Source of the DNA: Treponema medium
Lineage (GTDB): Bacteria > Spirochaetota > Spirochaetia > Treponematales > Treponemataceae
Reading direction: 5' to 3'
Assembly (NCBI RefSeq): GCF_017161265.1
Contig: NZ_CP031393.1
Span: 2,657,999 to 2,721,998 of the forward strand
Length of the DNA stretch: 64,000 nucleotides
Both the position numbers and the translations under genes were made by a program. Each line of letters opens with the position of its first letter. Within the stretch, counting starts at the first letter, position 1. Under the pieces are notes generated by a model. It was not told the origin of the DNA. It was given only the letters and a program-made list of their open reading frames with translations, and ran no database searches. Positions 36,348-47,100 of the stretch are shown here, piece by piece.

Positions 36348-37382
36348 CTACACCGCCTGTAATGAGAAGTTCTCTAAAATCCTTTCATAGTCTTGTATGG
36401 AACTCGCCTGCACTAACTGTTCACGGAGCTTTGCCCCGCCTGCAATCCCCTTGGTATAGGCTGCAAACCGTTTGCGCATTTCGCGGCAGGCTACCTGTTC
36501 GCCAGCTTCTTCACACAGCAGCACGAGTTCTTTTTTTGCCGTCCCGATTTTATCCGCGGGCGTTATTTCGGAATAGGCGCCGATTTGCAACAATTCCCGT
36601 GTTTGCCGGAAGATAAAGGGATTGCCCATAGCTCCGCGCGCAAACATAACCCCCGCACATTGAGTCGAAGAAAGCATATCGTACGCTGCTTGCGGACTGA
36701 ATAAATCACCCGAACCAAATACGGGTACCCTGCCCCGCATCAACTGCACAAGTTGCGCCAAAATATCCCAATCCGCCGTTCCGCTGTAGCATTGCACACA
36801 GGTACGGGGGTGAATAGTCAACGCCGCCGCTCCCGCATCAACGGCTGCCGCGGCAGCTTCTTTCCACGTAAGCTCATTTTGCGACCAGCCGGAACGTATC
36901 TTTACCGTTACCGGAACGGCGGCTTCCGTTTTGCCGACTGCTTCCGTAACCGCTTTAACCACCGCGTAGAGTTTTTCAGGTTTCCGCATCAGTGCGGAAC
37001 CAGCTCCCGTTTTGGTAATTTTCGGCATAGGGCATCCGGCATTAATGTCGATACATTCGGGGTGATACCGTTCGATGATACGCACCGCCGTCTCCGCCAT
37101 AAAGTCGGGATTTGCCCCAAATATCTGCACTGCGTACCGAGGCTCGTTATATGCACGGGCAATAAGTTTTTCCGTTTTCGCCGAATTGCGGATATATGCT
37201 TCCGACGAGACCATTTCAGTATAGGTAAAATCCGCGTCCCAATCAACACAGATAGATCGGAAACTCCTGTCGGAATACCCTGCAACAGGGGCTAAAAAAA
37301 TATTTCCAGGAAGTGTCAAGCTTCCTATTGTTACCGGCCGGTAAAATCCGCCGACCGTTTCCGCTGCGTTCACGCTATTCAT
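36348..37382 (-). CDS. dusB: tRNA-dihydrouridine synthase
   Basis: A 344-residue FMN-dependent Dus enzyme that reduces uridines in the tRNA D-loop. It contains GNIFLAPVAGYSDRSFRSIC, VQIFGANPDFMAETA, DINAGCPMPKITKTGAGSALM (catalytic Cys in NAGCP), TVKIRSGW, LTIHPRTCVQCYSG, and GVMFARGAMGNPFIF. The GxxMxRGAxGNPWiF-type ending fits the DusB group. Its start overlaps the tatD stop as ATGA, so the pair is co-translated. Confidence 0.94.
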   Translation of the reverse strand: MNSVNAAETVGGFYRPVTIGSLTLPGNIFLAPVAGYSDRSFRSICVDWDADFTYTEMVSSEAYIRNSAKTEKLIARAYNEPRYAVQIFGANPDFMAETAVRIIERYHPECIDINAGCPMPKITKTGAGSALMRKPEKLYAVVKAVTEAVGKTEAAVPVTVKIRSGWSQNELTWKEAAAAAVDAGAAALTIHPRTCVQCYSGTADWDILAQLVQLMRGRVPVFGSGDLFSPQAAYDMLSSTQCAGVMFARGAMGNPFIFRQTRELLQIGAYSEITPADKIGTAKKELVLLCEEAGEQVACREMRKRFAAYTKGIAGGAKLREQLVQASSIQDYERILENFSLQAV

Positions 37383-38152
37383 TCCGGCAGATTAAACGCT
37401 TTACAGCTATTCTTCCACAGTTGAGCCGCTAATACTTCCGTATCCATCTTTAAAAGCTTCGCCATAAACTCAACCGTAGCAACGGTATTTGCCGGCATAT
37501 TACGCTCTTTCCGGTACGGCGCAGGCGGTATAAACGGACTTTCGGACTCAACCAATATGCGGTCAAGCGGCAGCGCGCGTACTGTTTCGTGCAGATTACG
37601 AGCATTCCGGTATGTAAGATTCCCCGCAAACGAGAAATAGAGCGGCAGTTTCAGCGCGAGCTGAGCAAATTCGGCATCTTCGGAATAGCAATGCAAAATA
37701 CCGCCTGCTTCGGGCATCCGCTCGGAAAGGATGTTCAACACATCCTTTCCGGCATTCCGGTTATGAATAACGACCGGCTTTTTCACTTTTGCCGCTATTT
37801 CCAACTGTGTGATAAATAACTCTATCTGCGAGCGCTGATCTCCATACTTTTTATAGTAATCGAGGCCGGTTTCCCCGACGGCAATAACCCCCGGCAGCTG
37901 CACTCCTTTTTCAACCTGAAGCGCCCAGTCCTTTCCCGGCGCCGTCACCTCCGATGGTGAAACGCCGATAGCATAATACACCGACTGTTCGGTTTTGAGC
38001 GTTTCATATACCGAATAAAAATCATGCAAGCTGTTACAAATACTGAGTATTCTGGTTACGGAAGCGCGTTTAGCTTCTTGGATAGCGCGCAGCTGCGCAA
38101 GAGGATCGTTATATAGCAATCCGATATGAGCATGGGTATCAAAAATTTGCAT
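37379..38152 (-). CDS. tatD: TatD-family metal-dependent hydrolase
   Basis: About 257 residues of the TatD/YcfH family: N-terminal metal-binding FDTHAHIGLL (HxH), GETGLDYYKKYGD (metal Glu), PVVIHNRNAGKD, GILHCYSED, and LVESESPFIPPAPYRKERN. Members are 3'-5' exonucleases or deoxyribonucleases. Start is ATG 38152, right behind an ideal AAAGGAGGAG; the in-frame ATG at 38182 is less likely. It overlaps dusB by 4 bp. Confidence 0.94.
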   Translation of the reverse strand: MQIFDTHAHIGLLYNDPLAQLRAIQEAKRASVTRILSICNSLHDFYSVYETLKTEQSVYYAIGVSPSEVTAPGKDWALQVEKGVQLPGVIAVGETGLDYYKKYGDQRSQIELFITQLEIAAKVKKPVVIHNRNAGKDVLNILSERMPEAGGILHCYSEDAEFAQLALKLPLYFSFAGNLTYRNARNLHETVRALPLDRILVESESPFIPPAPYRKERNMPANTVATVEFMAKLLKMDTEVLAAQLWKNSCKAFNLPE

Positions 38153-38270
38153 CGCGGCTCCTCCTTTATGCAGCAGTTTCACAAAATAGATACAGGGCGT
38201 TTGAAAAAATTCGCTTAAATTTGCTTTGCAGTCTTCGAAATAGAAACGCCCGACGGATGTTTCGGTACGA

Positions 38271-40091
38271 TTAGCCGAGACGTTTTTCCAGCGTATTTAA
38301 GGCTTCGGTAAGCTCTTTAGGCAGCTTGTTACCGAATTTTGGATAGTGATTTTCGCGGATATCCGCAATTTCTTTCTTCCAGCCTTCAGCATCTACCGAA
38401 AGGATCTCCTTCATTTGTTCCTTCGACACATTGAGTCCTTCGGTATTGATAGCCCCGTCTTTAGGCATCCAGCCGATAGCGGTTTCTACGGCGTTGTCTT
38501 TGCCGTCGCAGCGGTCGAATATCCATGCGAGTACGCGGCTGTTTTCTCCGTAACCGGGCCAAATAAAGTTACCGTCCGAATCCTTGCGGAACCAGTTGAC
38601 GTAGAAAATCTTGGGCAATTTGTCCGCCGTCGATTTTTTACCGATGTTGATCCAATGCTGAAAATAATCACCCATATTGTACCCGCAGAAGGGGAGCATC
38701 GCAAACGGATCGCGGCGGATACTGCCGACTTTTAAGTCAAGCGCTGCGGCGGTAATCTCCGAGCCGACAATCGAGCCGAGGAATACGCCGTGATTCCAGT
38801 CGCGGGATTGATGTACCAGCGGAATGGTACTCGGACGGCGGCCGCCGAACAGGAATGCGGAAATCGGTACGCCTTTGGGGTCTTCCCATTCATCTGCGAT
38901 TGCAGGACACTGCTTGGCAGGCGCAGTAAAGCGAGCGTTCGGGTGGGCAAATTCTTCGCCTTTCGGACTTTTATCCGTCGGTAGCGCATCGCGGGTATTA
39001 CCCTTCCAGTCTACCAGCTTACCCTTTGCAGGATGACCAATCTGTTCCCACCATATATCGCCGTCTTCCGTTAAAGCGCAGTTGGTAAAGATAGTGTTTT
39101 CTTTTATCGATTCCATTGCGTTTTTGTTAGATTGGTCGGAAGTTCCCGGCGCTACGCCGAAGAAGCCCGATTCGGGATTAATGGCATACAAGCGACCGTC
39201 CTTTCCGAACTTCATCCATGCGATATCGTCTCCAACGGTTTCAACCTTCCATCCGGGGATGGTGGGAATAAGCATCGCGAGGTTCGTTTTGCCGCATGCA
39301 GAGGGGAATGCTCCGGTAATATACTTTGATTTTCCTTCAGGATTGGTAATTTTTAAGATGAGCATGTGCTCGGCCAGCCAGCCTTCATCCCGTGCAAGCA
39401 CGGAAGCGATACGCAGTGCAAAACACTTTTTACCCAGCAAGGCATTTCCGCCATAACCGGAGCCATACGACCATATCAACCGTTCTTCCGGGAAGTGAGA
39501 GATATATTTATGTTCCAGCGGAGCGCAGGGCCATACGCCGTCATCGGTTTTACCCGATTCAAGCGGCTTCCCGACCGAGTGCAGACAGGGGACAAATGCG
39601 CCGTTGGCGCCGAGCGCCTCAAGTACCTTTGTGCCCACCCGTGTCATAATATGCATATTGCAGACAACGTATTCGGAGTCGGTAATTTCGATACCGATTT
39701 TTGCGATATCGGAACCTACGGGACCCATCGAAAAGGGAATAACATAGAGGGTACGCCCTTTCATGCATCCTTTATATAGAGCGCTCATCGTCTGCTTGAG
39801 CTCAACGGGATCTGTCCAGTGGTTTGTAGGGCCGGCATCCTCTTCTTTTTTTGAAGCGATAAATGTCCGGCTTTCTACACGAGCAACGTCGGAAGGATCG
39901 GAACGGAATAAAAAGCTGTTCTTTCGTTTTTTTACGGGCGTTGCCAGTTTTACATCAACTAATTTTTTCATCAATCGGTCATATTCTGCCGTCGAACCGT
40001 CACATACATAGACATTATCCGGTGTACACAGCGCCGTTACCTCATCAACCCATTGACGAGCCTTCGTATGTTTGAGCGTATCTATCGTCAT
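38271..40091 (-). CDS. pckG: Phosphoenolpyruvate carboxykinase (GTP)
   Basis: A 606-residue GTP-type PEP carboxykinase interconverting oxaloacetate + GTP and PEP + CO2 + GDP. It shows the P-loop [41 protein letters not shown], the reactive-Cys loop within that P-loop, [16 protein letters not shown] and [13 protein letters not shown]. In fermentative bacteria it often runs in the carboxylating direction. Strong GGAGG precedes the ATG. Two sets of tandem repeats lie in its promoter region. A decayed fragment of a second copy is at 10497-10613. Confidence 0.97.
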   Translation of the reverse strand: MTIDTLKHTKARQWVDEVTALCTPDNVYVCDGSTAEYDRLMKKLVDVKLATPVKKRKNSFLFRSDPSDVARVESRTFIASKKEEDAGPTNHWTDPVELKQTMSALYKGCMKGRTLYVIPFSMGPVGSDIAKIGIEITDSEYVVCNMHIMTRVGTKVLEALGANGAFVPCLHSVGKPLESGKTDDGVWPCAPLEHKYISHFPEERLIWSYGSGYGGNALLGKKCFALRIASVLARDEGWLAEHMLILKITNPEGKSKYITGAFPSACGKTNLAMLIPTIPGWKVETVGDDIAWMKFGKDGRLYAINPESGFFGVAPGTSDQSNKNAMESIKENTIFTNCALTEDGDIWWEQIGHPAKGKLVDWKGNTRDALPTDKSPKGEEFAHPNARFTAPAKQCPAIADEWEDPKGVPISAFLFGGRRPSTIPLVHQSRDWNHGVFLGSIVGSEITAAALDLKVGSIRRDPFAMLPFCGYNMGDYFQHWINIGKKSTADKLPKIFYVNWFRKDSDGNFIWPGYGENSRVLAWIFDRCDGKDNAVETAIGWMPKDGAINTEGLNVSKEQMKEILSVDAEGWKKEIADIRENHYPKFGNKLPKELTEALNTLEKRLG

Positions 40092-40110
40092 TATTTTTCC
40101 TCCAATATAT

Positions 40111-40170
40111 AACGTTATATAACGTATTTGTTTATAGTTTATATTTTATAGTATACATTTAGTATACATT
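40111..40170 (-). promoter_or_regulatory. Tandem-repeat regulatory region of pckG
   Basis: Two tandem 11-bp units TAGTATACATT (40149-40159 and 40160-40170) and two near-identical 10-bp units ATAACGTTAT/ATAACGTATT (40111-40120 and 40121-40130) lie 20-80 bp upstream of the pckG start. Spacing of about one helical turn suggests side-by-side binding of a regulator. The identity of that regulator is unknown. Confidence 0.45.
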
Positions 40171-40339
40171 ATAGATGATAATCGAAATATCAGGTTTCTG
40201 CAACATTTTTCTCTCTTTGTGCATCCCTTTTTAACAACGGCGGTTTAACCCAATATATTCCCTTCTATAAACAGCCCTAGACAGAACTTAAAGATATATA
40301 GTAATCTAGCGTTCATTCCAATGGAAAGGAGACTCGTTT

Positions 40340-41143
40340 ATGAAAAAACTACTCACATTACTGCTTGGCGCAGTTCTTTGCGCAAGCTTATCGGTTTCCT
40401 GTGCGAAAAAAGAAAACAGTCAAAATATTTTGACTGTTGCTGCAAGTCCGGAACCCCATAAAGCCCTCTTGGAGCTTGTAACGGAAGATCTTGCAAAGGA
40501 AAATGTTACGCTCAAGGTTACCGAGTTTACCGACTATGTAACCCCCAACGATGCGGTCGAAACGGGCGAACAATTCGCAAACTTCTTCCAGCACGTTCCC
40601 TATATGGATACTTTTAATAAGGAACATGGTTACCATCTGGTCAGTGTAGGAACCGTTCATATTGAGCCGCTTGCGCTGTATTCAAAAAAATACGGAAACA
40701 TCTCCGAATTTAAAAGCGGCGATACCATTGCCATTCCGAATGACCCGACAAACGAAGCGCGTGCACTGTTATTGCTTGAGTCCGCACATATTATCACTTT
40801 GCGCGAGGGCGCAGGCTTAGCAGCTACTCCGCAAGACATTACCAAAAATCCCTACAACTTAAAATTTAAAGAAATTGAAGCTGCCACACTTCCGCGCGTA
40901 CTTGCGGATGTTGAAGGTGCTGTCATCAACGGAAACTATGCTATTCCGGCAGGTCTTTCCGCTGCAAAAGACGGTTTGCTTGTTGAAGGAAAAGATTCTC
41001 CCTATGCGAACGTTATTTCGGTTAAACAGGGAAATGAGGACGATCCGCGCATCAAAGCATTGATAAAAGCGCTCCAAAGCGATAAAGTACGTAAGTATAT
41101 TATGGAAAAATATCCTAACGGAGAAGTTGTCGCGGCATTCTAG
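40340..41143 (+). CDS. metQ: MetQ/NlpA-family substrate-binding lipoprotein
   Basis: A 267-residue lipoprotein (GAVLCASLSVSCAKKE) of the NlpA/MetQ family. It has the N-terminal TVAASPEPHKALLELV, QHVPYMDTFNKEHGY, VGTVHIEPLALYSKKYG, IAIPNDPTNEARALLLLE and AVINGNYAIPAGL, the usual ligand-pocket pattern. Such proteins bind methionine and deliver it to a MetNI ABC transporter. No metN or metI is adjacent, so the transporter must be elsewhere or the protein has another role. AAAGGAG precedes the ATG. Confidence 0.9.
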   Translation: MKKLLTLLLGAVLCASLSVSCAKKENSQNILTVAASPEPHKALLELVTEDLAKENVTLKVTEFTDYVTPNDAVETGEQFANFFQHVPYMDTFNKEHGYHLVSVGTVHIEPLALYSKKYGNISEFKSGDTIAIPNDPTNEARALLLLESAHIITLREGAGLAATPQDITKNPYNLKFKEIEAATLPRVLADVEGAVINGNYAIPAGLSAAKDGLLVEGKDSPYANVISVKQGNEDDPRIKALIKALQSDKVRKYIMEKYPNGEVVAAF

Positions 41144-41157
41144 GAATATAATTACAA

Positions 41158-41240
41158 GCCTCTAAAAAGGATCGATTAAAAGATCGATTTTTAGAGGAAA
41201 CCTCTGAAAGCTGAAGTTTGCAGAGGTTTTCCTTAGAGGC
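41158..41240. terminator. Nested hairpins after metQ
   Basis: 41159-41198 forms a stem CCTCTAAAAA...ATCGAT with its complement. 41201-41226 forms a second CCTCTG...CAGAGG hairpin. The outermost GCCTCTAA (41158-41165) can alternatively pair with TTAGAGGC (41233-41240) around both. It lies 15 bp after the metQ stop and before the TPR gene. Confidence 0.55.
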
Positions 41241-41336
41241 TTTCTGTTACCGCTGTGGTTCAACGATTCACGACAGGGGAATTTCTAAAGCTCGTCAGAG
41301 ACGTTAGAAATTCCCTACGAAAGAGAGGTTGATAAA

Positions 41337-42017
41337 ATGAACGTACAACAGAAAACGTATAGTTTTATAAAACGCGCTATGCTGATTTTTACGGTATTAG
41401 CGTGTGCATCGGGAGTAATCTATGCGCAAGAAAAGGCTGATGCGCTGAAATTATACCGTATCGGTCGCAGTTTGGATAGCGCAGGGAGAGCAGAAGAAGC
41501 AAAAGCATCATATACGGCAGCAGTCGATGTATGCCTTGCCGAACTCCGCCAAAACCCGCGCAATATGGACTCCTACACCGTCTATACGTGGTCGTTGTTC
41601 CGGCTCCACAAATACCGTGAAACGGTAACCGTCTGCAACGAAGCGCTTAAAATCGCATCGGATGTGCGAATTATCGAAACATTAGGCGAAGCTTACTTTT
41701 ATCTCAATGATTATAAAGAGTCGCTCCGCCAAATGGAACGGTATATCGATATGGCGCCTACCGGAGAGCGGGCAAGCGTCGCCTACTTTTATGTCGGCGA
41801 CATTTACCGTTTAACAAAACGTTATCAAAAGGCTGATATTGCCTATTCCGCAGCAGTGCATTTGGAACCGTCCAATTCACTGTGGTGGTACCGTCTCGGT
41901 CTTGCCCGCGAACAGGCAGGGTATAAACAAAGCGCACGGGACGCTTTCCAACGGGCGCTGAATATACGGAAAGACTATAAAGAAGCGTCGGAAGGTCTTG
42001 CCCGCGTACAGCTTTAA
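41337..42017 (+). CDS. Exported TPR-repeat protein
   Basis: A 226-residue protein with an N-terminal signal (AMLIFTVLACASGVIYAQE) and four or more tetratricopeptide repeats, for example IETLGEAYFYLNDYKESLRQMERYIDMAP, ASVAYFYVGDIYRLTKRYQKADIAYSAAVHLEP and SLWWYRLGLAREQAGYKQSARDAFQRALNI. TPR proteins act as protein-binding scaffolds, probably periplasmic here; the partner is unknown. GAGAGG lies 8 bp before the ATG. It is followed by a hairpin at 42044-42083. Confidence 0.85.
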   Translation: MNVQQKTYSFIKRAMLIFTVLACASGVIYAQEKADALKLYRIGRSLDSAGRAEEAKASYTAAVDVCLAELRQNPRNMDSYTVYTWSLFRLHKYRETVTVCNEALKIASDVRIIETLGEAYFYLNDYKESLRQMERYIDMAPTGERASVAYFYVGDIYRLTKRYQKADIAYSAAVHLEPSNSLWWYRLGLAREQAGYKQSARDAFQRALNIRKDYKEASEGLARVQL

Positions 42018-42043
42018 AGTCTTTACCTCACTGCTCAATATCA

Positions 42044-42083
42044 GGGCATCTACAAAAACTCGGTTGGCTTTTTAGAGATGCCC
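42044..42083. terminator. GGGCATCT...AGATGCCC hairpin between convergent genes
   Basis: GGGCATCTACAAAAA and TTTTTAGAGATGCCC pair almost perfectly. It sits between the convergent TPR gene (+) and the 42104 gene (-), where it could serve both. It is the reverse orientation of the last hairpin of the repeat at 62256-62295. Confidence 0.6.
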
Positions 42084-42103
42084 ATCAATCTATACCCTTC
42101 GAT

Positions 42104-43021
42104 CTACGGGTAAATATACTCCCGCTGCGGCGGGTCGATCTTTTTTATCGTTTCTACAATAATAAGCGGATCAAAACTATCCTTATACGGCTTTTTTGAC
42201 AGTGTACCGGTAACTTCAATCCATTCGCCGTCTATAATGGCTTGGATATCGTTCCACTGTGCAAGGACGCCAACCGGCTGCATATCGGCGGCACAACATA
42301 TCATCATCATACGGGCTAAGGCGAATTCATCCTTTTCAAACAATTCCCCATCTTTCCAAACTGAGCCGGTTGCAGTAATTTTTTTTCCAATCCATGCATC
42401 AGGCTTTGTATACAGCTCGGTAAGCCATTGCGCAAACGTATCGTCATTCATAACAATACCGCCGTCCGCAGTCTGTATTCTTGATTCCGCGAAGGCGGGA
42501 GCAACGGAAGTGTTTTCCATAGGGGAAGCTGCTGCAGAGGATACAACAGAACCGGAAGAGGAAGGTTCCTGAGCGTCGGCAGCTGCGGAAGGCGAAGCCG
42601 CAACAGGCGAAACTGGCGATTGCCCGCCGAGTAAGTCGGTATATGCAAATTGCGAAAAGCGCACCTCTGTTCCTGATACCGTTACCATACCAACCAAAGC
42701 AACTGCAAAGACAGCAATACCGAAGACGCCTACGCGCCCGCTGCGGCTATCTCCTGTAGGACGGTCAAAAACAGCTGCGGAATACCCATTATTAAATAAT
42801 GAGGTATGCCGCTGCGATTCCTGCATCATTCCTTTAAGTTTGAGCACACCGATAATAAAAAACACTGCCGCAGAAAATAACAGCATGGGTACGTGCCGCT
42901 CATGTACATAGCGGTATACCGAACCGGAAACGACTACACCGATAAAATACAGCGTAAAGCCGAAAAGGGTTACCGCCTGCAACATATTTTGAAGGCGGGT
43001 GTTTTGTTTTATAATTTTCAC
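42104..43021 (-). CDS. YcgQ-like membrane protein (DUF1980/TIGR03943)
   Basis: 305 residues: two N-terminal membrane segments (about 13-30 and 42-62) and a third near 90-110. An Ala/Ser/Pro-rich linker follows (about 135-170), then a soluble C-terminal domain with WIGKKITATGSVWKD, LARMMMICCAADMQPVGVLA and GEWIEVTGTLSKKPY. This layout matches YcgQ proteins, which normally sit beside a YcgR-like permease. That partner is missing here. Paired Cys residues in MICCAAD may bind a metal. Confidence 0.75.
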   Translation of the reverse strand: MKIIKQNTRLQNMLQAVTLFGFTLYFIGVVVSGSVYRYVHERHVPMLLFSAAVFFIIGVLKLKGMMQESQRHTSLFNNGYSAAVFDRPTGDSRSGRVGVFGIAVFAVALVGMVTVSGTEVRFSQFAYTDLLGGQSPVSPVAASPSAAADAQEPSSSGSVVSSAAASPMENTSVAPAFAESRIQTADGGIVMNDDTFAQWLTELYTKPDAWIGKKITATGSVWKDGELFEKDEFALARMMMICCAADMQPVGVLAQWNDIQAIIDGEWIEVTGTLSKKPYKDSFDPLIIVETIKKIDPPQREYIYP

Positions 43022-43086
43022 AGCAGCTCCATAACTATCTTTTGGGAACCTCTAAAAATTGATTCGTAATCCGCTTAACCGACACC

Positions 43087-44130
43087 TTATTTACCCGCAA
43101 CGTCCTCATTCGTATCTGCAAATCGGAAGGCAGGATTTAACATCGTAATATGCTGTTGAAGGCCGCTTGTAACACGAATACTGTTATCGTCAAAGATAAA
43201 AAGCGCTTCCGTACCGGGGAGTTCGGCAAGCGCTGTGGTGGCCTTCTCATACCCAAGCACAAAGGATGCCGTTGACAAAGCGTCCGCATCGGTTGCAGAG
43301 TTAGAAAAAACGGATACCGCTATCAAATTGTTCCGTACCGGATACCCCGTTGAAGGGTCGATAATATGATGATAACGGATACCGTCCTGCTCAAAATAGC
43401 GCTCATAGCTGCCGGATGTGGAAATACAGCAGTCTTCAATCGGAGCGGAAATAATCGGCTGCCCCTGCTGAACACGCGGATCGCGGATACCGATATTCCA
43501 TAAGTTACCGTCGGGGCGTTTCCCCACAGTGGAAATCGTACCACCGATGTCGATTACGGCATGCGCAATTCCTGCCTGCTTTACGATACGAGTAAGCTCG
43601 TCGGCAGCAAACCCTTTTGCAATCGCCCCCAGATCAAGCTTCATCCTTTCTTTTTTAAGAAAGACCGCCGTACCGGTCAGTTGCACATCCCCATAATCGG
43701 TGTGCGAAAGCGCCGTTTGAATATCCTGATCATCAGGCTTCCGCGCGTTCTCAAAACCGATGTTCCAGAGCTTGACCACGCTGCCGATGACGGGATTAAA
43801 CGCCCCATTCGTTTTTTCAGCAAAAAATACAGCCCGTTTAAACAGTGGGTATATATCTGCCGGTACATTAACCGCGGATACGCCGGATGCCTTATTGATA
43901 TCGATAAGCGTAGAGGATTCGGCATTTGCATTTAAATGCCGCTCCAGCTCTTCAAGCCGACGAGTACAGGTCTGGAGTACGGCGTCTGCTTCCGCCTGCG
44001 GTTTTTCCGTAAACAGTTGGATACTGCACACCGTACCGAGCGCAAACACGGTGCGGCCCTCTTTTCTGACAGCAGGCTTACAAGAAGCGAGCGTCAGCAC
44101 CAGCATGAGAAAAAAACAATACTTTTTCAT
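43087..44130 (-). CDS. apbE: FAD:protein FMN transferase (ApbE)
   Basis: About 347 residues, a lipoprotein (FFLMLVLTLASCKPA). Conserved ApbE parts are ALGTVCSIQLF, LDLGAIAKGFAADEL, AVIDIGGTISTVGKRPDGNLWNIGIRDP, ISTSGSYERYF and YHHIIDPSTGYPV. ApbE covalently attaches FMN to Thr in Rnf/Nqr subunits and other extracytoplasmic flavoproteins; a treponemal relative (Ftp) also hydrolyses FAD. ATG 44130 places the signal at the N-terminus; 44151 is an alternative. A half copy of a CTCTAAAAA hairpin (43044-43060) lies just after the gene. Confidence 0.93.
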   Translation of the reverse strand: MKKYCFFLMLVLTLASCKPAVRKEGRTVFALGTVCSIQLFTEKPQAEADAVLQTCTRRLEELERHLNANAESSTLIDINKASGVSAVNVPADIYPLFKRAVFFAEKTNGAFNPVIGSVVKLWNIGFENARKPDDQDIQTALSHTDYGDVQLTGTAVFLKKERMKLDLGAIAKGFAADELTRIVKQAGIAHAVIDIGGTISTVGKRPDGNLWNIGIRDPRVQQGQPIISAPIEDCCISTSGSYERYFEQDGIRYHHIIDPSTGYPVRNNLIAVSVFSNSATDADALSTASFVLGYEKATTALAELPGTEALFIFDDNSIRVTSGLQQHITMLNPAFRFADTNEDVAGK

Positions 44131-44163
44131 TCCGATTTCACAACCTTGCACGGATAAACCGCA

Positions 44164-47100
44164 CTATTTTAACGTACCGGCAAAGATCTTGAGGTACCGA
44201 TCCACTTGATATCCCGACTTATGGATCGCCGCAGAAAATTCCTCATCAATTCGACAGTACTTTTCTACCGAAGCGGAAGTTTTCTTAACGCACTCTGCCT
44301 GTTTAACCGGCCGTGCAGCAGAAAGAAAGAGCATTGCAGCCATATCGTCGGCAAGCAATTCTGCGGCTTCACGGTTAAACCATTTAATTCCATCCCATTC
44401 ATGAATGCCGATACGAATAATGATATTAGGATCCTGCGCCATCCGATGAACAATACCGGTTCTGCGGATAGATTTTTTTCCGCGCGCATTGTGCACATAA
44501 TAGAGGTACTTCACCGTATCGGCTTTATTTTCAATAGGATCAATATCAAAACCGGTCGAACGAATAAGCGCCGTAAGTTTTTCATCAAGATGCAGAAAGG
44601 CGAAGAGCCTGCTGATATTTTCTTCCATCTTATAATAGACCGCAATATCTTCCACAGCCATCAGGAATAACGAACCGAACGATACGGCAAGCTGTGAATA
44701 TGTTCCGCACATTTTATGGATAAATACGGTAACGGCAGAAGTCATCTCGGTCAACGGCATTTCCTGTACCAGCAAACCGGAGGCGCAGAAGAGCAATCGG
44801 TATATGCGCGCCTTATACAGTGTCAACAGCTGTTTAACGGATGTTTTAACCGACGGAACTTTTTCCTCAAGGAAATGCTCGACCTGATTACTGCGATATG
44901 TTTCATCTAAAGCAGTCAAGAAAACAACGGCTAACGGTTCAAGCTTGTTGATAAACGACTGTATCTTTAATTCCGTTTCGTGTCGGTTCTCAGTATGCTT
45001 ACAATCCTTTACCAGTTGGATACAATCCTGCAATATCTCCTTAGACACACACACGTCAAGCGAATCGTAAAGTTTCTTAAACTTGATCTCGTTGATACCC
45101 ATTGCAACATCAGCAACACCGCTGCCATTGAGCTTTTCGTACAATTTTCGATACAGTTCATCCGGAGTGTCGGTTACCTCATGGATGTTCAAAAATACTT
45201 GCGTTTCAAAGCCGTTTAGAGCGGCAAACAAACCGCGCTCCGCAATTTCAGTGCTTTTTCTGATAAACCACAATTTTGAATGCTGCTCTTGAAAAATCAC
45301 AAACCGATTGGAGGTAACCGTCAGCTGTAAACCTTGCGCAAGAGTCCGCTGTACCAGCCGTTTTTCGTCATCCGCGCCTTTAACGGCATAAGCGGCAGAC
45401 ATATTGATCCAACCTATAGCCCGTTCATATTTGTTGTTATAGAGGATGAGAGAGCCAGAGTCGCCGTGCACGTTCGACCACGCAAAGACATTCTCGTTTA
45501 CCTGCCCATCCGTCCAGAAATCATAGAGTAGGAAATTCTCTACGCCGGAGAACAAACGACGCTGCTTCATCAGCGGGAAAATTTCCCTGCGGTGCCGCTC
45601 CACAAGACCGATGTTTACCTGTTCATCGTAATAGGCACGGCGGTATTCCATACCGTATTTTTCTTCAAAGCCTTCAATTTGCCCGTGCCCGAACATCGGC
45701 AACCCCGGCATCGCAACCAGCATGGTACAGACGCCGAAGTATTTATCATCCCGCCCGAACTGCGCCACGGCGGTTTCTTCATCGGGATTGTTCATAAAAT
45801 TGACATAGCGCTTCAATATTTGCGGATCGAACTCGAGGGTATTTTTGATCGTCATCCGGTATTTTGCGTTATCTTCTTTCTTCAGCATATTCATAAATGC
45901 AGAATTATACACACGGTGCATTCCAAGCGTGCGGACAAAATACCCCTCCATCATCCAAAAGGCTTCGGCTAACAGCAAGGTATCGGGAGCTTCAACTGCA
46001 CAGCGGTCTACTACCTCACGCCAAAACTCTTCGGGCAGCCGCTTTTGGAACTCCTCTGTGGAAAGCGCAAAGCGGGAACGGCTTGCGATATCTCCTCCCC
46101 GACCCGGCTCAGGATACCACAGCCGCCGGATATGCTTTTTTGCCAGCACCATTGCCGCATCGAAGCGGATAATCGGAAAATTCCGCGCAACGTGCAAAAT
46201 CTTCCTGATAACTTCTTCACGGGCTTCAGGATTGAGAAAGTCAATTTGAGCGGTATCGTTCCACGGCAGACCCGTTCCGTCGTTCCCGTGATAAATATAC
46301 CGTGTATCGCCGGTATAGTGATCGACCCGTTTAAACACCACCGCACAATCCGTTTTTGAATAGTAATGGTTCTCGAGGTAAATCCCGACACGGGAATCGT
46401 GAGAAAGATTTTCTCCGTCAAAATTATAGCCCGGGAAAGGACTTTCGCGGGTTTGTATAAAAAGATCAGGCCGCTCAATGACCCATTTTGAATCTATGCC
46501 GGTATGATTCGGCACCATATCCGCGGCAAGCCGAATACCGCACGCACCCGCACGTCTGCGCAGATTTTCAAGCGCTTCCCATCCGCCGATATCTCCGGCT
46601 ATCTCATAATCCGTCAAACTGTACGCACTCGCTGCCGCTTCCAAATTTCCGCATATCTGTTTAATCCGCGCACTTGCAGGGGAACGTTCCCACACTCCGA
46701 TAAGCCACAGCGCATTAAAGCCTGCTTCTGCAAGGAATACAAGCTCCTCATCGGGAATTTGATCGAGGCGAGTGATAGAGCGCTGATACTTTTTGCTGAG
46801 TTGATCCAACCATACCAGTGTACTTTTGGCAATCATCACAACATTCGGCATCCATTCCCGGTCAGCACTGAACCGTTCATATTCCTGCGTCAGATCTTCA
46901 AAATGATAGGCATCGTGTCCGCCAGCGCCGCCACCGCCCTGCCAAGCAGCTTTCTCCTCTTCTGAAAGGATATCCTGACTTGTTAAGAGCCTACCGATAA
47001 ATTCGCCGAGCAAATCAAGCCAGTGCATTTTGATATATTCAAGCTGCCCCTTCAAGCTAAACGGTGCATAAGAAACGGGGGCTTTAAGCAACGAAATCAG

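Noticed and set aside
40171..40339. SAM or S-box-type riboswitch before metQ
   Set aside because: The leader is short and AT-rich, and shows no conserved riboswitch core or terminator stem.
40092..40339. Rex operator in the divergent pckG/metQ region
   Set aside because: No TTGTGAA-N4-TTCACAA-like palindrome is present. The repeats found there have a different form.
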